Below, piece by piece: positions 35,354 through 44,909 of a DNA stretch of 64,000 nucleotides (position 1 is the first letter of the stretch; each line of letters begins with the position of its first letter). Position numbers and translations under genes: made by a program. The stretch lies in the NCBI RefSeq assembly GCF_025960875.1, contig NZ_JAODLR010000010.1, positions 62,001 through 126,000 of the forward strand, in the 5' to 3' direction. This DNA comes from Crystallibacter permensis. GTDB taxonomy: Bacteria > Actinomycetota > Actinomycetes > Actinomycetales > Micrococcaceae. The notes under the pieces are model-generated. The model searched no databases, was not told where the DNA came from, and saw only the letters and a program-made list of their open reading frames with translations.

Positions 35354-35965
35354 CTATCTGGAAAAAAGTTTCTCACCGTCCGGACGCAGTTCCCCTGTGG
35401 GTGATACGTGCCGGTACAGGGTCTGCCGGGTGATTCCCAGCTCGTCGCAGAGGTCTCCGACCTTGGTGTCGGGCTGGCCCATGGATGCCATGGCGAGCCG
35501 GACTTTGGCCGGTGTCATTTTGTAGGGCCGTCCGCCTTTTCGTCCGCGGGCCCGTGCCGAGGCGAGGCCGGCGAGGGTGCGTTCGGAGATGAGCTCGCGT
35601 TCGAATTCGGCCAGGGCCGCGAAGATCCCAAAGACCAGTTTCCCGGAGGCTGTGGTGGTGTCGATGGCTGCGCCCTGTCCGGTGAGGACTTTGAGGCCGA
35701 TGCCCCGTTCGGTGAGGTTATGGACGACGTTGACCAGGTGGCGCAGGTCGCGGCCGAGGCGGTCAAGTTTCCAGACCACCAGGGTGTCGCCGTCCCGGAG
35801 GGCTTTGAGGCAGGCGGTCAGGTGCGGCCTGTCGTCGCGTTTGCCGGATGCCTTGTCTTCATACAACTGGCCGGAGTCGACGCCGGCGGCAAGCAGGGCA
35901 TCGCGCTGCAGGTCGGTGGTCTGTGATCCGTCGGTTTTGGAAACCCGCATATAGCCGACCAGCAT
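35354..35965 (-). CDS. tniR: serine resolvase of the transposon (TniR-like)
   Basis: A 203-residue small serine recombinase (MLVGYMRVSKTDGSQTTDLQ with active Ser9; VVWKLDRLGRDLRHLV; GRKGGRPYKM hinge; C-terminal HTH GDLCDELGITRQTLYRHV). It resolves cointegrates at the res site. It lies next to tniQ across a 90-base gap holding dyads, as in Tn402/Tn5053. Confidence 0.9.
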   Translation of the reverse strand: MLVGYMRVSKTDGSQTTDLQRDALLAAGVDSGQLYEDKASGKRDDRPHLTACLKALRDGDTLVVWKLDRLGRDLRHLVNVVHNLTERGIGLKVLTGQGAAIDTTTASGKLVFGIFAALAEFERELISERTLAGLASARARGRKGGRPYKMTPAKVRLAMASMGQPDTKVGDLCDELGITRQTLYRHVSPTGELRPDGEKLFSR

Positions 35966-36054
35966 CGGTTGCCCTCCATCATTTATACGTTCGTTTAAGT
36001 GACAGTGCGATTCCGGATCCGGCTGGAATCAGACGATGTCACTTAACCCGTTAT
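35966..36054. other. putative res site between tniR and tniQ
   Basis: TTAAGTGACA (35995-36004) and TGTCACTTAA (36037-36046) are exact inverted copies in the gap upstream of the resolvase gene. Repeats of this kind are the subsites at which TniR-type resolvases act. Confidence 0.6.
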
Positions 36055-37260
36055 TTATTCTAAGTCAGGCAAAGGGTCATTGATTCTCTGTTTGTGACAA
36101 AAGTCGAGGGGTATGTGAAGCTCGGCGAAGGTTTCCCGGAGACTGCCCACGGATTCTTCACTCCGGCACCCGTATCGTGCGAAGTCGTAGAGCTGCTGCG
36201 CGACGAGCGGGTCTACTTTGGCTGCTGCGATGCAGACTTCCGGTGCGTCCGTTGCCTGTTTCCAGAGCTCATCGAGAGTCGGCTTCTCTTGAGCGGTTGC
36301 TGTCCGTGTGCCAGGCCGTGTTCCGTCGCTGATCCGGGGGTTCGGTTCGGGACGCAGGAGGTGCGCGGAGGTACCCAGAGCGGTCAGTGAGCCGGCTTCG
36401 ATCAGTTCCATCGCGGCGGCGGCTGCTTCGAGCAGCTGCTGCTGGACGGCCCAATGAAGGGTCTCGAACGGCTGCCACGAATACAGGCCGGCCCGAAAAG
36501 GGTGGCCGCAGTGTTCCCAGACACGACGCACGTCCTCCAGTTGCCGGCCATATCGTCCCTGCGCGGTGGTGAGTTCGTCCAGGAGGGTCCGCAGCAGCCG
36601 GAACCAGATGCCGGCGTGAACCGGATACCGGGGAAGATCGACGGAACCGGTGGTTATCGCCTGCCAGGTCCGCCGGTCCATGAGGGACAGCGACTCCGGC
36701 AGCGGCCGCTGGTCATGGGCGGGAGTTGCCCACAGAATGTAGTCAGGAGGATGTCCTTCGTAGGTTTCGAGCCGGCGCCCGTGGACCAGGCAGCTGGCCA
36801 TGAGCGGCAATTGCCGGAAGAGCAGTAGCGCCGGGCTGGATTCCAGGCAGTCCGGGCATCCCCGCCGCGCCCCGGTTTCCGGCAGCCATGGCCGCCACTT
36901 CCGCGGGGCGTAGATATTGCGCCGCTTCGGCGGCAGGAGCACCGAGAGCTGGTGCACATAGGTTTCGTAAGCGCCGGGGGCAGGGATGAGGCTGTCGAAG
37001 AGCCATGGCACCCAGCCGGCCATGGTCATTGCGTTTACGCGGTGTTGGTCAAGACCGGTGCGCTTGGCGAGCTCTTCGAGCAGGTCCGTCGGCGGGTTCA
37101 GATCCAGCTCGGGGTCGCTGAGTTCCCTTTGGCCGAGTCCGTATTCGAGCAGCGCGTCGGAGTACATGCCGTAGCTGGCAGCGATCCGCCGCAGCCAGGA
37201 AGACAACGATTCCATTTCTACAGGTGCCGGGTGCAGGGGCCAGCGTTCCGGCGGTCTCAC
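36055..37260 (-). CDS. tniQ: TniQ-family transposition protein
   Basis: A 401-residue protein starting at GTG. The TniQ signature is at the N-terminus (PLHPAPVEMESLSSWLRRIAASYGM), and a zinc-finger-like set follows in the middle (GCPDCLES ... MASCLVHGRRL). TniQ links target choice to the transposase and ATPase. It overlaps the tniB stop, matching the order tniA-tniB-tniQ-tniR. Confidence 0.88.
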   Translation of the reverse strand: MRPPERWPLHPAPVEMESLSSWLRRIAASYGMYSDALLEYGLGQRELSDPELDLNPPTDLLEELAKRTGLDQHRVNAMTMAGWVPWLFDSLIPAPGAYETYVHQLSVLLPPKRRNIYAPRKWRPWLPETGARRGCPDCLESSPALLLFRQLPLMASCLVHGRRLETYEGHPPDYILWATPAHDQRPLPESLSLMDRRTWQAITTGSVDLPRYPVHAGIWFRLLRTLLDELTTAQGRYGRQLEDVRRVWEHCGHPFRAGLYSWQPFETLHWAVQQQLLEAAAAAMELIEAGSLTALGTSAHLLRPEPNPRISDGTRPGTRTATAQEKPTLDELWKQATDAPEVCIAAAKVDPLVAQQLYDFARYGCRSEESVGSLRETFAELHIPLDFCHKQRINDPLPDLE

Positions 37261-37714
37261 ATCAGTTCGCGTTCGAACAAGCGCCGCCGTTCGGTGGGTC
37301 CTGCGTAGTCGGCCATGACCAGGGTGCGGCGATTGATGCGTTCTTCACCGCTTTCCACGGCGGCGATCGCCGCGGTGGTCAAGAGCCGGGTGAGTTCGCC
37401 AATGGTTCCCTCGCTTCGGGTTAGCAAATACTGCGCCATATCGGGGGTAGCGATGTCCGAGGGGCGCTGCAGCGGCAGGGCGGCGGCGAAGCTGGCCAAC
37501 AACGACAGTGTGTCCTCACCCGTATTCCACAGGGGAAGGACGATGGGTTCGAACCGGTTCTCCAACTGATCATCGGATCTGACCGCAAGATACGCCTCCC
37601 GTGTTCCGACGCCGATGATCGGGATGCGCAGCTCGTTGCCCAGGAATCGCAGGAGATTGAGGAACTCCCGGCGGCTGTTGCCCTGCCCGGCGAGGACATT
37701 GTGCAGCTCATCGA
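37257..37714 (-). pseudogene. tniB: tniB, 3' part (interrupted)
   Basis: From the element junction the frame reads DELHNVLAGQGNSRREFLNLLRFLGNELRIPIIGVGTREAY, then NRFEPIVLPLW and the C-terminal helical part of the TniB AAA+ ATPase. Its N-terminal half lies at 42487-42941. Joined at the junction they give ...VRMLVID-ELHNVLAG, so only the 4.8 kb insertion breaks the gene. Confidence 0.9.
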
Positions 37715-37726
37715 CTTTACCGACCG
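37710..37726 (+). repeat. left inverted repeat of the Tn554-like element
   Basis: ATCGACTTTACCGACCG is the exact inverse of CGGTCGGTAAAGTCGAT at 42475-42491. The outer ATCGA lies in tniB codons; CTTTACCGACCG belongs to the element end. Confidence 0.85.
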
Positions 37727-37922
37727 CAGGAGCTCGTGAAGCGGCTCTGAACTGCGACGATACATAGACTACATGTCCGCGACGGCGAGTTGGGTCGATT
37801 TGCTGCAGCGTGTCGGGTGTTCTCGGTGTTGCTCGTCGCGGCGGGTTGCCTGCCCTTTTCCGCATCTGCTTGTTGAACTGCATCGAGGTCGCCGACGCGC
37901 GGCGGGCGTGGGCGCGATCCGG

Positions 37923-37954
37923 CCCGGTGACCAGGGATTTCCTTGGTCACCGGG
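37923..37954 (-). terminator. hairpin after the DUF6262 gene
   Basis: CCCGGTGACCA (37923-37933) pairs with TGGTCACCGGG (37944-37954) about 30 bases beyond the last gene of the element. It would end its leftward transcript. Confidence 0.7.
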
Positions 37955-37981
37955 CAGGACGGAGCGGCACGGTCTGGATTT

Positions 37982-38557
37982 TCAGGGGCCCGCGATCTGG
38001 GCTTCGAGGTCGGCGACGCGTCGGTCCTGGAAGCGCAGGTTTGAGCGGGCGGCCTTGAGCCGCTCGTCGAGCGTGCGGTTCTCGGCCGTCATCTGGCGGA
38101 CGCGCTGTTTGAGGGTGGTGTTCTCGGTGGTGATCCGCTGGACGGCTTCCTCTGTCCATTCGGCCTGCAAGTCACGGATCTGGCCGAGGAGTTCACCGAT
38201 GCGGGTGCGTTGGGTGAGGATCTCGGCTTGGGCGGCCTTGAGGCCTTCCTCGGCGTTCAGGGCGCGTTCGCGCCACGTCGCCTCGCGTCCGCTGTCCTGG
38301 TCTACGAGCATCTGGGACCGGCGTTTACCGGCCTCGGCCATCGCCGTGGCGATGGCGGTCCTGGCCTGGACGTTGTCGTAGAGGAAGGTGCGCGAGACAT
38401 CCGCTCGGCGGGCGACGGCGGCGACGCTGACCTGGGCTTTCTCGCGCCGGAGCCGAGCGATGGCCTGATGGACCCGCTCGAGGGCGGTTTCGGTCTTACG
38501 GCGGCGGGCGGCCTGGGCCGCTGCGGTGCGGGGCTCGGGGACGGTAGCGGTGTTCAT
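37982..38557 (-). CDS. DUF6262 (TnpC-like) coiled-coil protein
   Basis: A 191-residue protein. Residues about 15-75 form a helical HTH-like region (AIARLRREKAQVSVAAVARRADVSRTFLYDN), as in DUF6262. The rest is a long coiled coil (RTRIGELLGQIRDLQAEW, ENTTLKQRVRQMTAENRTLDERLKAA). Such proteins are the third gene of Tn554-like elements and help orient or assemble the recombinases. The ATG overlaps the tnpB stop by 4 bases. Confidence 0.85.
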   Translation of the reverse strand: MNTATVPEPRTAAAQAARRRKTETALERVHQAIARLRREKAQVSVAAVARRADVSRTFLYDNVQARTAIATAMAEAGKRRSQMLVDQDSGREATWRERALNAEEGLKAAQAEILTQRTRIGELLGQIRDLQAEWTEEAVQRITTENTTLKQRVRQMTAENRTLDERLKAARSNLRFQDRRVADLEAQIAGP

Positions 38558-41189
38558 GCGGCGTCCTGTTCGGGGTCGGTGTCCTCGATCGTGGGCGTAT
38601 CGATGTACTCGCTCTCCTCGTCGTTGCCCGCGTCGGCGAGGTCGGTGGCGCGGAAGGCGGTGGACCACACGCGGTGAAAGTAGTCCTGGGGTTTGCGCAG
38701 GTCCAGGGCGAGGGCGTCGTCGAGGAGGCCGAGGCCGGCCAGGGCCTTCTCCAGGCCATCGATGGCGCGGGCGGTGGGCTTGAAGTACTTGTGGAGGTAG
38801 TCGGCGGTGGCGTCGTCCGGGGCGCCTTCGGCCAGCAGCCGCCACTGCTCGCGCTTACGGCGCCAATAGAGGAGGTCGGCGCCTGAGAGGACGAACTTGT
38901 CGCAGTTGTGGCAGTCCAGGTTCCAGGGGCAGGCGCCGCCGCTGACGACGGGCTGGAAGGTGCAGAACCCGCCCTCGGCCGGCGTGCTGCGGCGCGACAG
39001 GTCGATCGCCAGTGCCTGGGCCTGCTGGCGGGTGAGCGGGGCGGCGTCCCCGGCGAGGAGCTCGCCGGGCTGGGCCGTGCCGGGGCCGGCAACCCAGACG
39101 TGCTGAAGCACGTTCTCCAGGTCGGAACTGGTCAGGTGAACATAGTGCTCCGCCATGCGATCACTGACCTGTCCGAGGTATCGGCGGATGTGGGTCAGTG
39201 TGGCGCCGTGGCGCAGCAGGTTGGTGGCCAGGGTGTGGCGAGCCTGGTGGGGGACATAGTGGCCGAGGTCCATGGCATCCACCCAGGGCCGGAACCTGCT
39301 GTAGAACCATTGGTGGGTCAGCGAAGCCGTCCCGTCGTGGTTGCGGTAGGTCGTGGGGAACAGGGCCAGCCCGGCGCGTTGGGCTCCGGTCGGCCGGTAG
39401 CCGTAGCGGGCGGTGAAGCGGTCCAGGGTCTTGCGCTGGCGTTCGGCGAGGATGCCGTAGAGGCGTTCGGGTATGCGGATCGCGGCGTCGTAGTTGCCGA
39501 CCTTGGTCGGTCATGCCAGAACATCGCCAGGCCGCCGTAGCGGCCGATGCAGTCCCACCGCGCGTTGACCACCTCGCCGAGGCGGCGGCCGGTGATGACG
39601 GTAGTCTCCCAGATGTCGCGCACGCCGTTGTCGTTGATGTCGTAGGTGGCGGCGAGTTCGGCCAGATTCGCCTCGTCGGCCAGAGCCCGGGCGACTTCGT
39701 CGGGGAAGGGCCGACGCGCGGTGCGGCCGGTGGCGGCGCCGGCGGCCGGGAACACGATGATGAACTCCCGTTCCAGGCCCAGCTGTTCGGCGGCACCGCT
39801 GTCGAGGGCCCCGCGCATCAGCTTGCGGACGGCGTTGAACACGAGCGACCGGGTGACGGTGGTGACGATGCTCCCGGTCCCGTCCGTCCGTTTGACGGCC
39901 AGTGAAGGAAGCCCTTCGCGTTCGCGGTGGCGCTGGTCGGCGACGAACCGCTGGGCATGGGCTTCCCGCAGGACCGCCGGGTCGTGGCCACCGCCCGGAA
40001 CGTCGACTTCCAGGAAGGCTCCCAGCTCGGCGGCGGCCCGGCGCAGGCCGTCGACCGGGCCGGCCGAGCGCGGGCAGCGCGGCGACCGCAGCAGGTCCGC
40101 CAAGTAGTCCCACGTCAGGTCCCGCAGCCAGCGCTGCGGGATGCCGGTCAGGTCGATGTGGCTCATCCGGTGCGGGAACAGCACCCCGAAGTGCTCGGTC
40201 TCCAGGAATCCGGCGTCCTTGGCCTGTTCAGGGGTGAAGTAGACCAGCCGCAGCTCGTGCAGGATCTCCTTGGCGATCGCCCCGGTGAACGCGGCGGACC
40301 CACCGGCGCCGAACTCGAAGTCGACCAGCGAGTCCACCTCCAGCGTGCGGCAGGTGGTCACCAGCGACCGGATCCAGCCCAGGTCCCAGCGGCTGGGCCG
40401 GGCCCTGCGGGTGTGGACGAACAACCCCCACTGGATCTCGGCCCGCACCAGGGGCCGCAGCCCGCGCAGATTGATCTGCCCCGGCCACGGCTGCGCGGGA
40501 ACGGCAGCGCACCAGCGCCGGAACGTGGCCTGGTCGCCGTACTCGATCGGCACCGCCTTCCCGAACTTCTCGTATCGCTGCCACCAGCTGTCCGGCATCG
40601 CGGCGTCCCCGGGCCGGCTGTCATGGCGGTAGCGGCTGCCGTGCCACGCGCACAGCCCCAGCGGGGAGTCGGCCAGATTCGGGCAGACGACCGCGCCGCA
40701 GGGTCCGTAGCCGGGGCACGCCTGTTCGTCGCTTACCCAGGCGGCGAAGGAGTCGTTGTCGTCTCCTTCGCCACTGCGTGCGGCCCAACGGCTCAGATGG
40801 CGCTGGCACAACCTCAGGTCGCTGCGGGCCGCCGGGCGTTCAGGGCAAATCCGGCAGATGGTCTCTTCCGTTCCGAGGCGCCGGTCCAGCCCTTGGGCGG
40901 CGGCCACGAAGGCGGCCTTGCCCACGCCTTGCTCGCTGTCGTGGGCCCATTGCCGCTGGTGTTCCGAGCACAGGTCCGACCCGCCGCTGCGGGTGCGTTC
41001 GCACCCTTCGACCAAGCACTCCCAGCGGTAGACCGCGTGGCCACCAGGAATCGCGATGACGTCCGGTCGGAAGATCGGGTCGAACGACGGCCCGCCGATC
41101 AGCGTGGTCAGGATCTCCAGCCGGTCGCGGCCGACCCGGTCCGGACGCTCGGCGAACAGCGGCCGAAGGTACTCCTGCCGCCGCATCAC
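38554..41189 (-). pseudogene. large tyrosine recombinase (TnpB-like), one frameshift
   Basis: About 878 residues if repaired. The first part (39520-41189) carries Cys/His pairs (ECLVEGCERTRSG, CRICPERPAARSDLRLCQRHL, CPNLADSPLGLCAWHG) and the box-I Arg in TGRRLGEVVNARWD. Near 39512 the frame breaks: MFWHD should be followed by QTKVGNYDAAIRIPERLY, which is in another frame. The second part has HQARHTLATNLLRHG (HxxR) and the nucleophile Tyr in AEHYVHLT, then a Cys/His tail (CPWNLDCHNCDKFV). The lost base may be real or an assembly indel. It overlaps both neighbours by 4 bases. Confidence 0.8.
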
Positions 41190-42361
41190 GCCTCACCCCA
41201 GACCGCGCGTAGTGCAGCGTCAAACGCCGGATCGTGGACGTCGACGTGCCCGTAGACCTCGTCGACCATCGCCGCCGACGCCCAGCCGCCGGCATCACGG
41301 GCGATCAGCAGGTTGCCGTCGGCGGCGTCGAGAACCGCGGACGTGAACGAGTGCCGGAACGCGTGGGGCTTCACGTGCCCCAGGCCAGCGCGTTTCCCGG
41401 CCCGGCCGAGCATCCGCCGGGCACCGACCGGGGACCACGGCTGACCGGCATCGGTGCCGTGCAACTGGACCAGGAGCATGCCGTGGTTGGCGCCGGCCGG
41501 GTATTCGGTGGTGACGTACTCGAAGTAGGCGTGCACCATCGCCGGACTGACCCGCTTGATCAGCCCGCCGGTCACGATGCCGCGCTCGACCCGCCAGGGA
41601 TGCTTGGTCTTCGCCTCGGCCCGGTTCGGGTTTCCCGGACGGTGGCAGACATGCAGGTGCGGGGTGCGGCACTGGCCGCAGGCCGCGTTCTCGCGTAGGT
41701 GCAGGTCGACCATGTGCAGCCCGCACAGTTCGCCGATCCGCAGGCCACCGTCCGCGAGCCAGGTCACCACCAGCCGGTCCCGGGCCGCGTTGACGGTGGC
41801 CAGCAGCTTCTCCCGCGCGCCGTCCGGGAGCATCTTCGGATGCCGACGGTGCGGCCCCGAGGGAGCAAGCGGGTTGGCCGGCAGCGAGGACTTCACGTGC
41901 CCGAGGAAGGAGCGGCGCCGGTCCGCTCGCGACGGCAGCCGAGACGTGTCGAGCTTCTTGCCGAGCTCCCCGTTGATGCCGTGGGAGGACTGATGCATGT
42001 AGAAGCCCTTCAGGCAGGCCGCCGCGGTAGACAGAGCCGAGCGTCCATAGGGGCGCTTGCCGACCCTCCACGGTTCCCCGAGCGGCATGCGGACCTCGGC
42101 GCCGACGATGCCCATGTAACGCTCAAGATCGCGCAGCCGCACCTTGTCGAAGGTCAGGCATTCACGCTCCAACCAGCGCAGGTGGTCCACCAGGTAGTAC
42201 GCGTAGGTCTTCTGCGTCCCCGAACCCTCATGCTGCCGCAGGAACCGGTCCGCCTCCTCATGGACTGTCCCCTCGGGCCACACGATCGTCCACGACCGCT
42301 GCCCATCCTTCCGATTGATCTGCTGGACCCTCAGGTCCCCAACCACAACGCGTCGTACCAC
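41186..42361 (-). CDS. tyrosine recombinase (TnpA-like)
   Basis: A 391-residue recombinase. Residues about 35-130 are the SAM-like core-binding domain. The catalytic domain has Arg208 (GGLRIGEL), H333-x-x-R336 (HAFRHSFTSAV), Trp360 in the His position (GGWASAA) and Tyr370 (DEVYGHVD). A Cys/His insertion (CGQCRTPHLHVCH) sits after box I. First gene of the element, 100 bases from its right end. Confidence 0.9.
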   Translation of the reverse strand: MVRRVVVGDLRVQQINRKDGQRSWTIVWPEGTVHEEADRFLRQHEGSGTQKTYAYYLVDHLRWLERECLTFDKVRLRDLERYMGIVGAEVRMPLGEPWRVGKRPYGRSALSTAAACLKGFYMHQSSHGINGELGKKLDTSRLPSRADRRRSFLGHVKSSLPANPLAPSGPHRRHPKMLPDGAREKLLATVNAARDRLVVTWLADGGLRIGELCGLHMVDLHLRENAACGQCRTPHLHVCHRPGNPNRAEAKTKHPWRVERGIVTGGLIKRVSPAMVHAYFEYVTTEYPAGANHGMLLVQLHGTDAGQPWSPVGARRMLGRAGKRAGLGHVKPHAFRHSFTSAVLDAADGNLLIARDAGGWASAAMVDEVYGHVDVHDPAFDAALRAVWGEA

Positions 42362-42406
42362 TTAATCCTCCATACCGACACCAGAACATGACGAACGTCC
42401 CGGTCC

Positions 42407-42491
42407 CGGTCGGTAAACGGGCCCGTGACAATCGGATCACAGGCTCGAACAGACATCACGAACAACACAAATCACGGTCGGTAAAGTCGAT
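42407..42491 (-). repeat. right inverted repeat of the Tn554-like element with an inner copy
   Basis: CGGTCGGTAAAGTCGAT (42475-42491) mirrors the left end. A further copy of its core, CGGTCGGTAAAC, lies inside at 42407-42418. A second recombinase arm site at one end only is common for tyrosine-recombinase elements. Confidence 0.75.
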
Positions 42492-42941
42492 GACAAGCAT
42501 GCGCACTCCCGTTGAACGCAGCAACTTCAGCGAGATCTGCTCCACGTCGGCCAGACGCCGGCGTGGTTGAAGAGGTGCACCGAGCGCCGCCAGGAGCGCG
42601 ATGTAGAAGCGCAACACGGAAGGCTCGGACGGCATCTGCACGCACAACACCGGAATGTTTTCCCGGTCTGCCTCGGTCACAGGTAGGTGCCCCCGGCGAA
42701 ACTTTTCCACGATCATCGACTTGCCGTTGTTCGTCGGCCCAATCAGCAACAGGTTCGGCATTCGCTGTTTGTCCGGCCAGCACAGCAGGGTCTCCAGGCG
42801 GGCCACCACCTCCACCGCGCGCGGGTAGCCGATCCACCGGTCGGCCCGGATCAGTTCAACCCGTTCGTTCGCAGGCAATCGGGCCGTGTCCCGCACACTC
42901 GGGTGCAGGTGCGACAACTCTGGTGCCTCGTAGTCGGCCAT
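42487..42941 (-). pseudogene. tniB: tniB, 5' part (interrupted)
   Basis: It starts MADYEAPELSHLHPSVRDTARL with the Walker A loop LLLIGPTNNGKSMIV (Gly68-Ser75). It reads into the element right after VRMLVID, where Walker B would continue. TniB is the AAA+ ATPase that activates the TniA transposase. ATG 42941 overlaps the tniA stop region by a few bases. Confidence 0.9.
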
Positions 42942-42943
42942 GG

Positions 42944-44632
42944 TCACCACTGCTCGATCTGATCGAATCGCAGCACCCGGGCCGCATCCGACACCGTCTC
43001 CGGCGCCTGATCAGCAAGGGCTTGCGGCGGGAGCAAAGGGGCTGGTATCCCGCCGCGCCGCGTCGTCGCTGCATTGCGGCGGTCGGCGTCGCGTCGCATG
43101 CGCTTGGTTGTTTTCGACGCAGTAGCCGCGATCTCTCTCATCTGCTCGATCATGCGGAACAATGCCGCCTCATCCACTTGCGCTAGGCCGCGCTCGTGCA
43201 GCCGCGCCAATGCGTGTCTGTGCTCCCACAGGCTCACAGACGGGTTCGCCATCGTCCGGTAAGGAACCTCCACATAATGAACCCCCTCCGGTTCCAACAC
43301 CCAGATCCGGCTGATGTCCCGGGGGTCCCGACGGATCAGAAACGGCCCAAGCGTGTCGCGCCGGCTGATCCACGGTTTCAGCACGTTCGAGAAATAGTGG
43401 ACATGGTCGATGACGAATCCCGTTCGCGTCAAGGTACGCCGCACGACGGGAAGGAAGTCGACCAGGAACGCTGTCGGGTTCAAGGCAACCGCCGGCAGCC
43501 CTGTGGCCGCCACTCCTTCTGCCCACCGACCGGTGGGCGTCTGCCCCAAGGTGCTGTGGAGGGTGCCGTGGTAGCTGGTCACGGCCAGGGTCATCCATTT
43601 CTCCAGCTCGCGCAGGGTCAGCGCCGCTTTCCGGTCCGAGTCATACCGGCCCCGTTCGACGGGATTGGAAAAGGTGGTTCCGGGAAGTTCGTGGATTTGC
43701 TGCATCGCGGTGCCGATCACCCTTTCCACGATCCCGCCATAGTGAGGCCGGCCCGGCGGGCGGTAGGCCAGCTGGATACCGTGTTGCTCGCATCCTCGCC
43801 GGAGCGCCTCGCTCTTGAATTCGCTGGCGTTATCCAGGTGCAGCTGTCTCGGCTTCCCGCTCATGGACCACTGCGCCTCAATACCCAAACTTTCAAGCGA
43901 TGGCCTTTTGTCTGTGCCGGCATGCGCCAGGCACAGCCCGACCGACACTGCCGAGGGCGCCTCCAGGGTGACGACCATGCCAACAATGCATCGGCTGTAG
44001 ACATCGATCGCGACAGTCAGATACGGGCGGCCGATCGGTTGGCGCTCCCGTTCGTCGACGACGATGACGTCGATGACCGTGTGATCGATCTGCACCTGTT
44101 CCAAGATTGTGCCGATCACCGGCACCTCGTCCCCGGCAGACTGCAACTGCCGCACCGCATTGGGGCCACCCCTGCGCCGGCCTACCTCAACTGGATTCAG
44201 CGCCCGGATTCGCCGCTCGACCGTGTTTCGAGCCGGGACAGGGAGCTGCCGTGCGCGGCACGCTGCAGCGATGTCGCGATACACAGCCGCCAAGGTACGT
44301 TTCTGCCGGGTCAGGAACTGCTTCCGCACGATCTCGCGGACGAGGTCTTCGACTTCGTCCAACAGACGCGCGGTTCCTTTCCCTCCGGAGGAGCGGCCCG
44401 GGGCCAAATCCGTCAGCAACCCAGACCCGGCGCGATGGCGTTTGATCAGCACATACACCTGGCGTCGCGATATGCCCAACGCCAGGGCAGCCGCATCAAC
44501 TGTCGCCCTGCCGACGACCGCGTGCGCTGCCAAGGGCGTGATCACCGCCGAAACTGACTTCGTCCGGTCCCACAAAGCATCGGGCATGGTCAACGTGCCC
44601 GGCTCACGAATGTGTGTAGATTCTGCATCCAC
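42944..44632 (-). CDS. tniA: DDE transposase of the Tn402/Tn5053 family
   Basis: A 562-residue transposase. N-terminal HTH domains (AALALGISRRQVYVLIKRH) are followed by an RNase-H-like catalytic core with Asp183 (QVQIDHTVIDVIVVD), Asp267 (QLHLDNASEFKS) and Glu303 (GGIVERVIGT), then the Mu-type C-terminal beta-barrel. The frame is open to 44680, but that part overlaps the end repeats; GGGAGG lies 6 bases before GTG 44632, which is taken as the start. Length matches TniA (about 559 aa). Confidence 0.9.
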   Translation of the reverse strand: MDAESTHIREPGTLTMPDALWDRTKSVSAVITPLAAHAVVGRATVDAAALALGISRRQVYVLIKRHRAGSGLLTDLAPGRSSGGKGTARLLDEVEDLVREIVRKQFLTRQKRTLAAVYRDIAAACRARQLPVPARNTVERRIRALNPVEVGRRRGGPNAVRQLQSAGDEVPVIGTILEQVQIDHTVIDVIVVDERERQPIGRPYLTVAIDVYSRCIVGMVVTLEAPSAVSVGLCLAHAGTDKRPSLESLGIEAQWSMSGKPRQLHLDNASEFKSEALRRGCEQHGIQLAYRPPGRPHYGGIVERVIGTAMQQIHELPGTTFSNPVERGRYDSDRKAALTLRELEKWMTLAVTSYHGTLHSTLGQTPTGRWAEGVAATGLPAVALNPTAFLVDFLPVVRRTLTRTGFVIDHVHYFSNVLKPWISRRDTLGPFLIRRDPRDISRIWVLEPEGVHYVEVPYRTMANPSVSLWEHRHALARLHERGLAQVDEAALFRMIEQMREIAATASKTTKRMRRDADRRNAATTRRGGIPAPLLPPQALADQAPETVSDAARVLRFDQIEQW

Positions 44633-44642
44633 TCCGCTACCT

Positions 44643-44776
44643 CCCTTGGTGTGCAGAGGAGTAGTAAGCAACATCGACATTAGTGCAGAGGAGTATTGAA
44701 AAACCAGCGCTCAACACTCGCCTGCACAACCGCGAAAACAGGCGGCCCGCCGTGCAGGCGAGTATGGAAAATGACA
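44643..44776 (-). repeat. right terminal repeat with multiple transposase sites
   Basis: Reading inward from 44776: TGTCATTTTCCATACTCG, then CTGCAC-type motifs ATACTCGCCTGCAC, an inverted copy GTGCAGGCGAGTGTTGA, AATACTCCTCTGCAC and CTACTCCTCTGCAC. The outer TGTCATTTTC is the Tn402/Tn5053 signature. The inner motif (ACTCGCC/ACTCCTC) differs from AAGTCG at the 25927 and 7251 ends. Confidence 0.75.
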
Positions 44777-44855
44777 GGTTGTGAACCCTTCCCGCGCCAA
44801 CGGGTTTGCGTTGCTGCGTTAGGTGGTCCCGATCCCCCACCCCTGTCGTCCCCAG
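44777..44855. repeat. flanking sequence shared with 7807-7884
   Basis: Starting exactly at the base after the transposon end, this stretch resembles 7807-7884 (GGTTGTGAACCCTT ... GTCGTCCCCAGC). It fixes the right boundary of the transposon. Confidence 0.7.
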
Positions 44856-44909
44856 CTGCTGTTCCTGGTGGTGGTCCACCCCGCCGGCGCGGGGTGGACC
44901 CGGTGCCGT

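Larger units (their letters stand above)
37714..42487. mobile_element. Tn554-like tyrosine-recombinase element inserted in tniB
   Basis: About 4.8 kb with three leftward genes: tyrosine recombinase (tnpA-like), large tyrosine recombinase (tnpB-like, frameshifted) and a DUF6262 coiled-coil protein (tnpC-like). It is bounded by 17-bp inverted repeats. Removing it restores the Walker B segment of TniB around an ATCGAT palindrome (GTC ATC GAT GAG). No cargo gene is present. It splits the transposition ATPase and so should disable the host transposon. Confidence 0.85.

Noticed and set aside
39927-41255. 442-aa rightward frame opposite tnpB
   Set aside because: Antisense of the recombinase gene; no recognisable domain or ribosome site.
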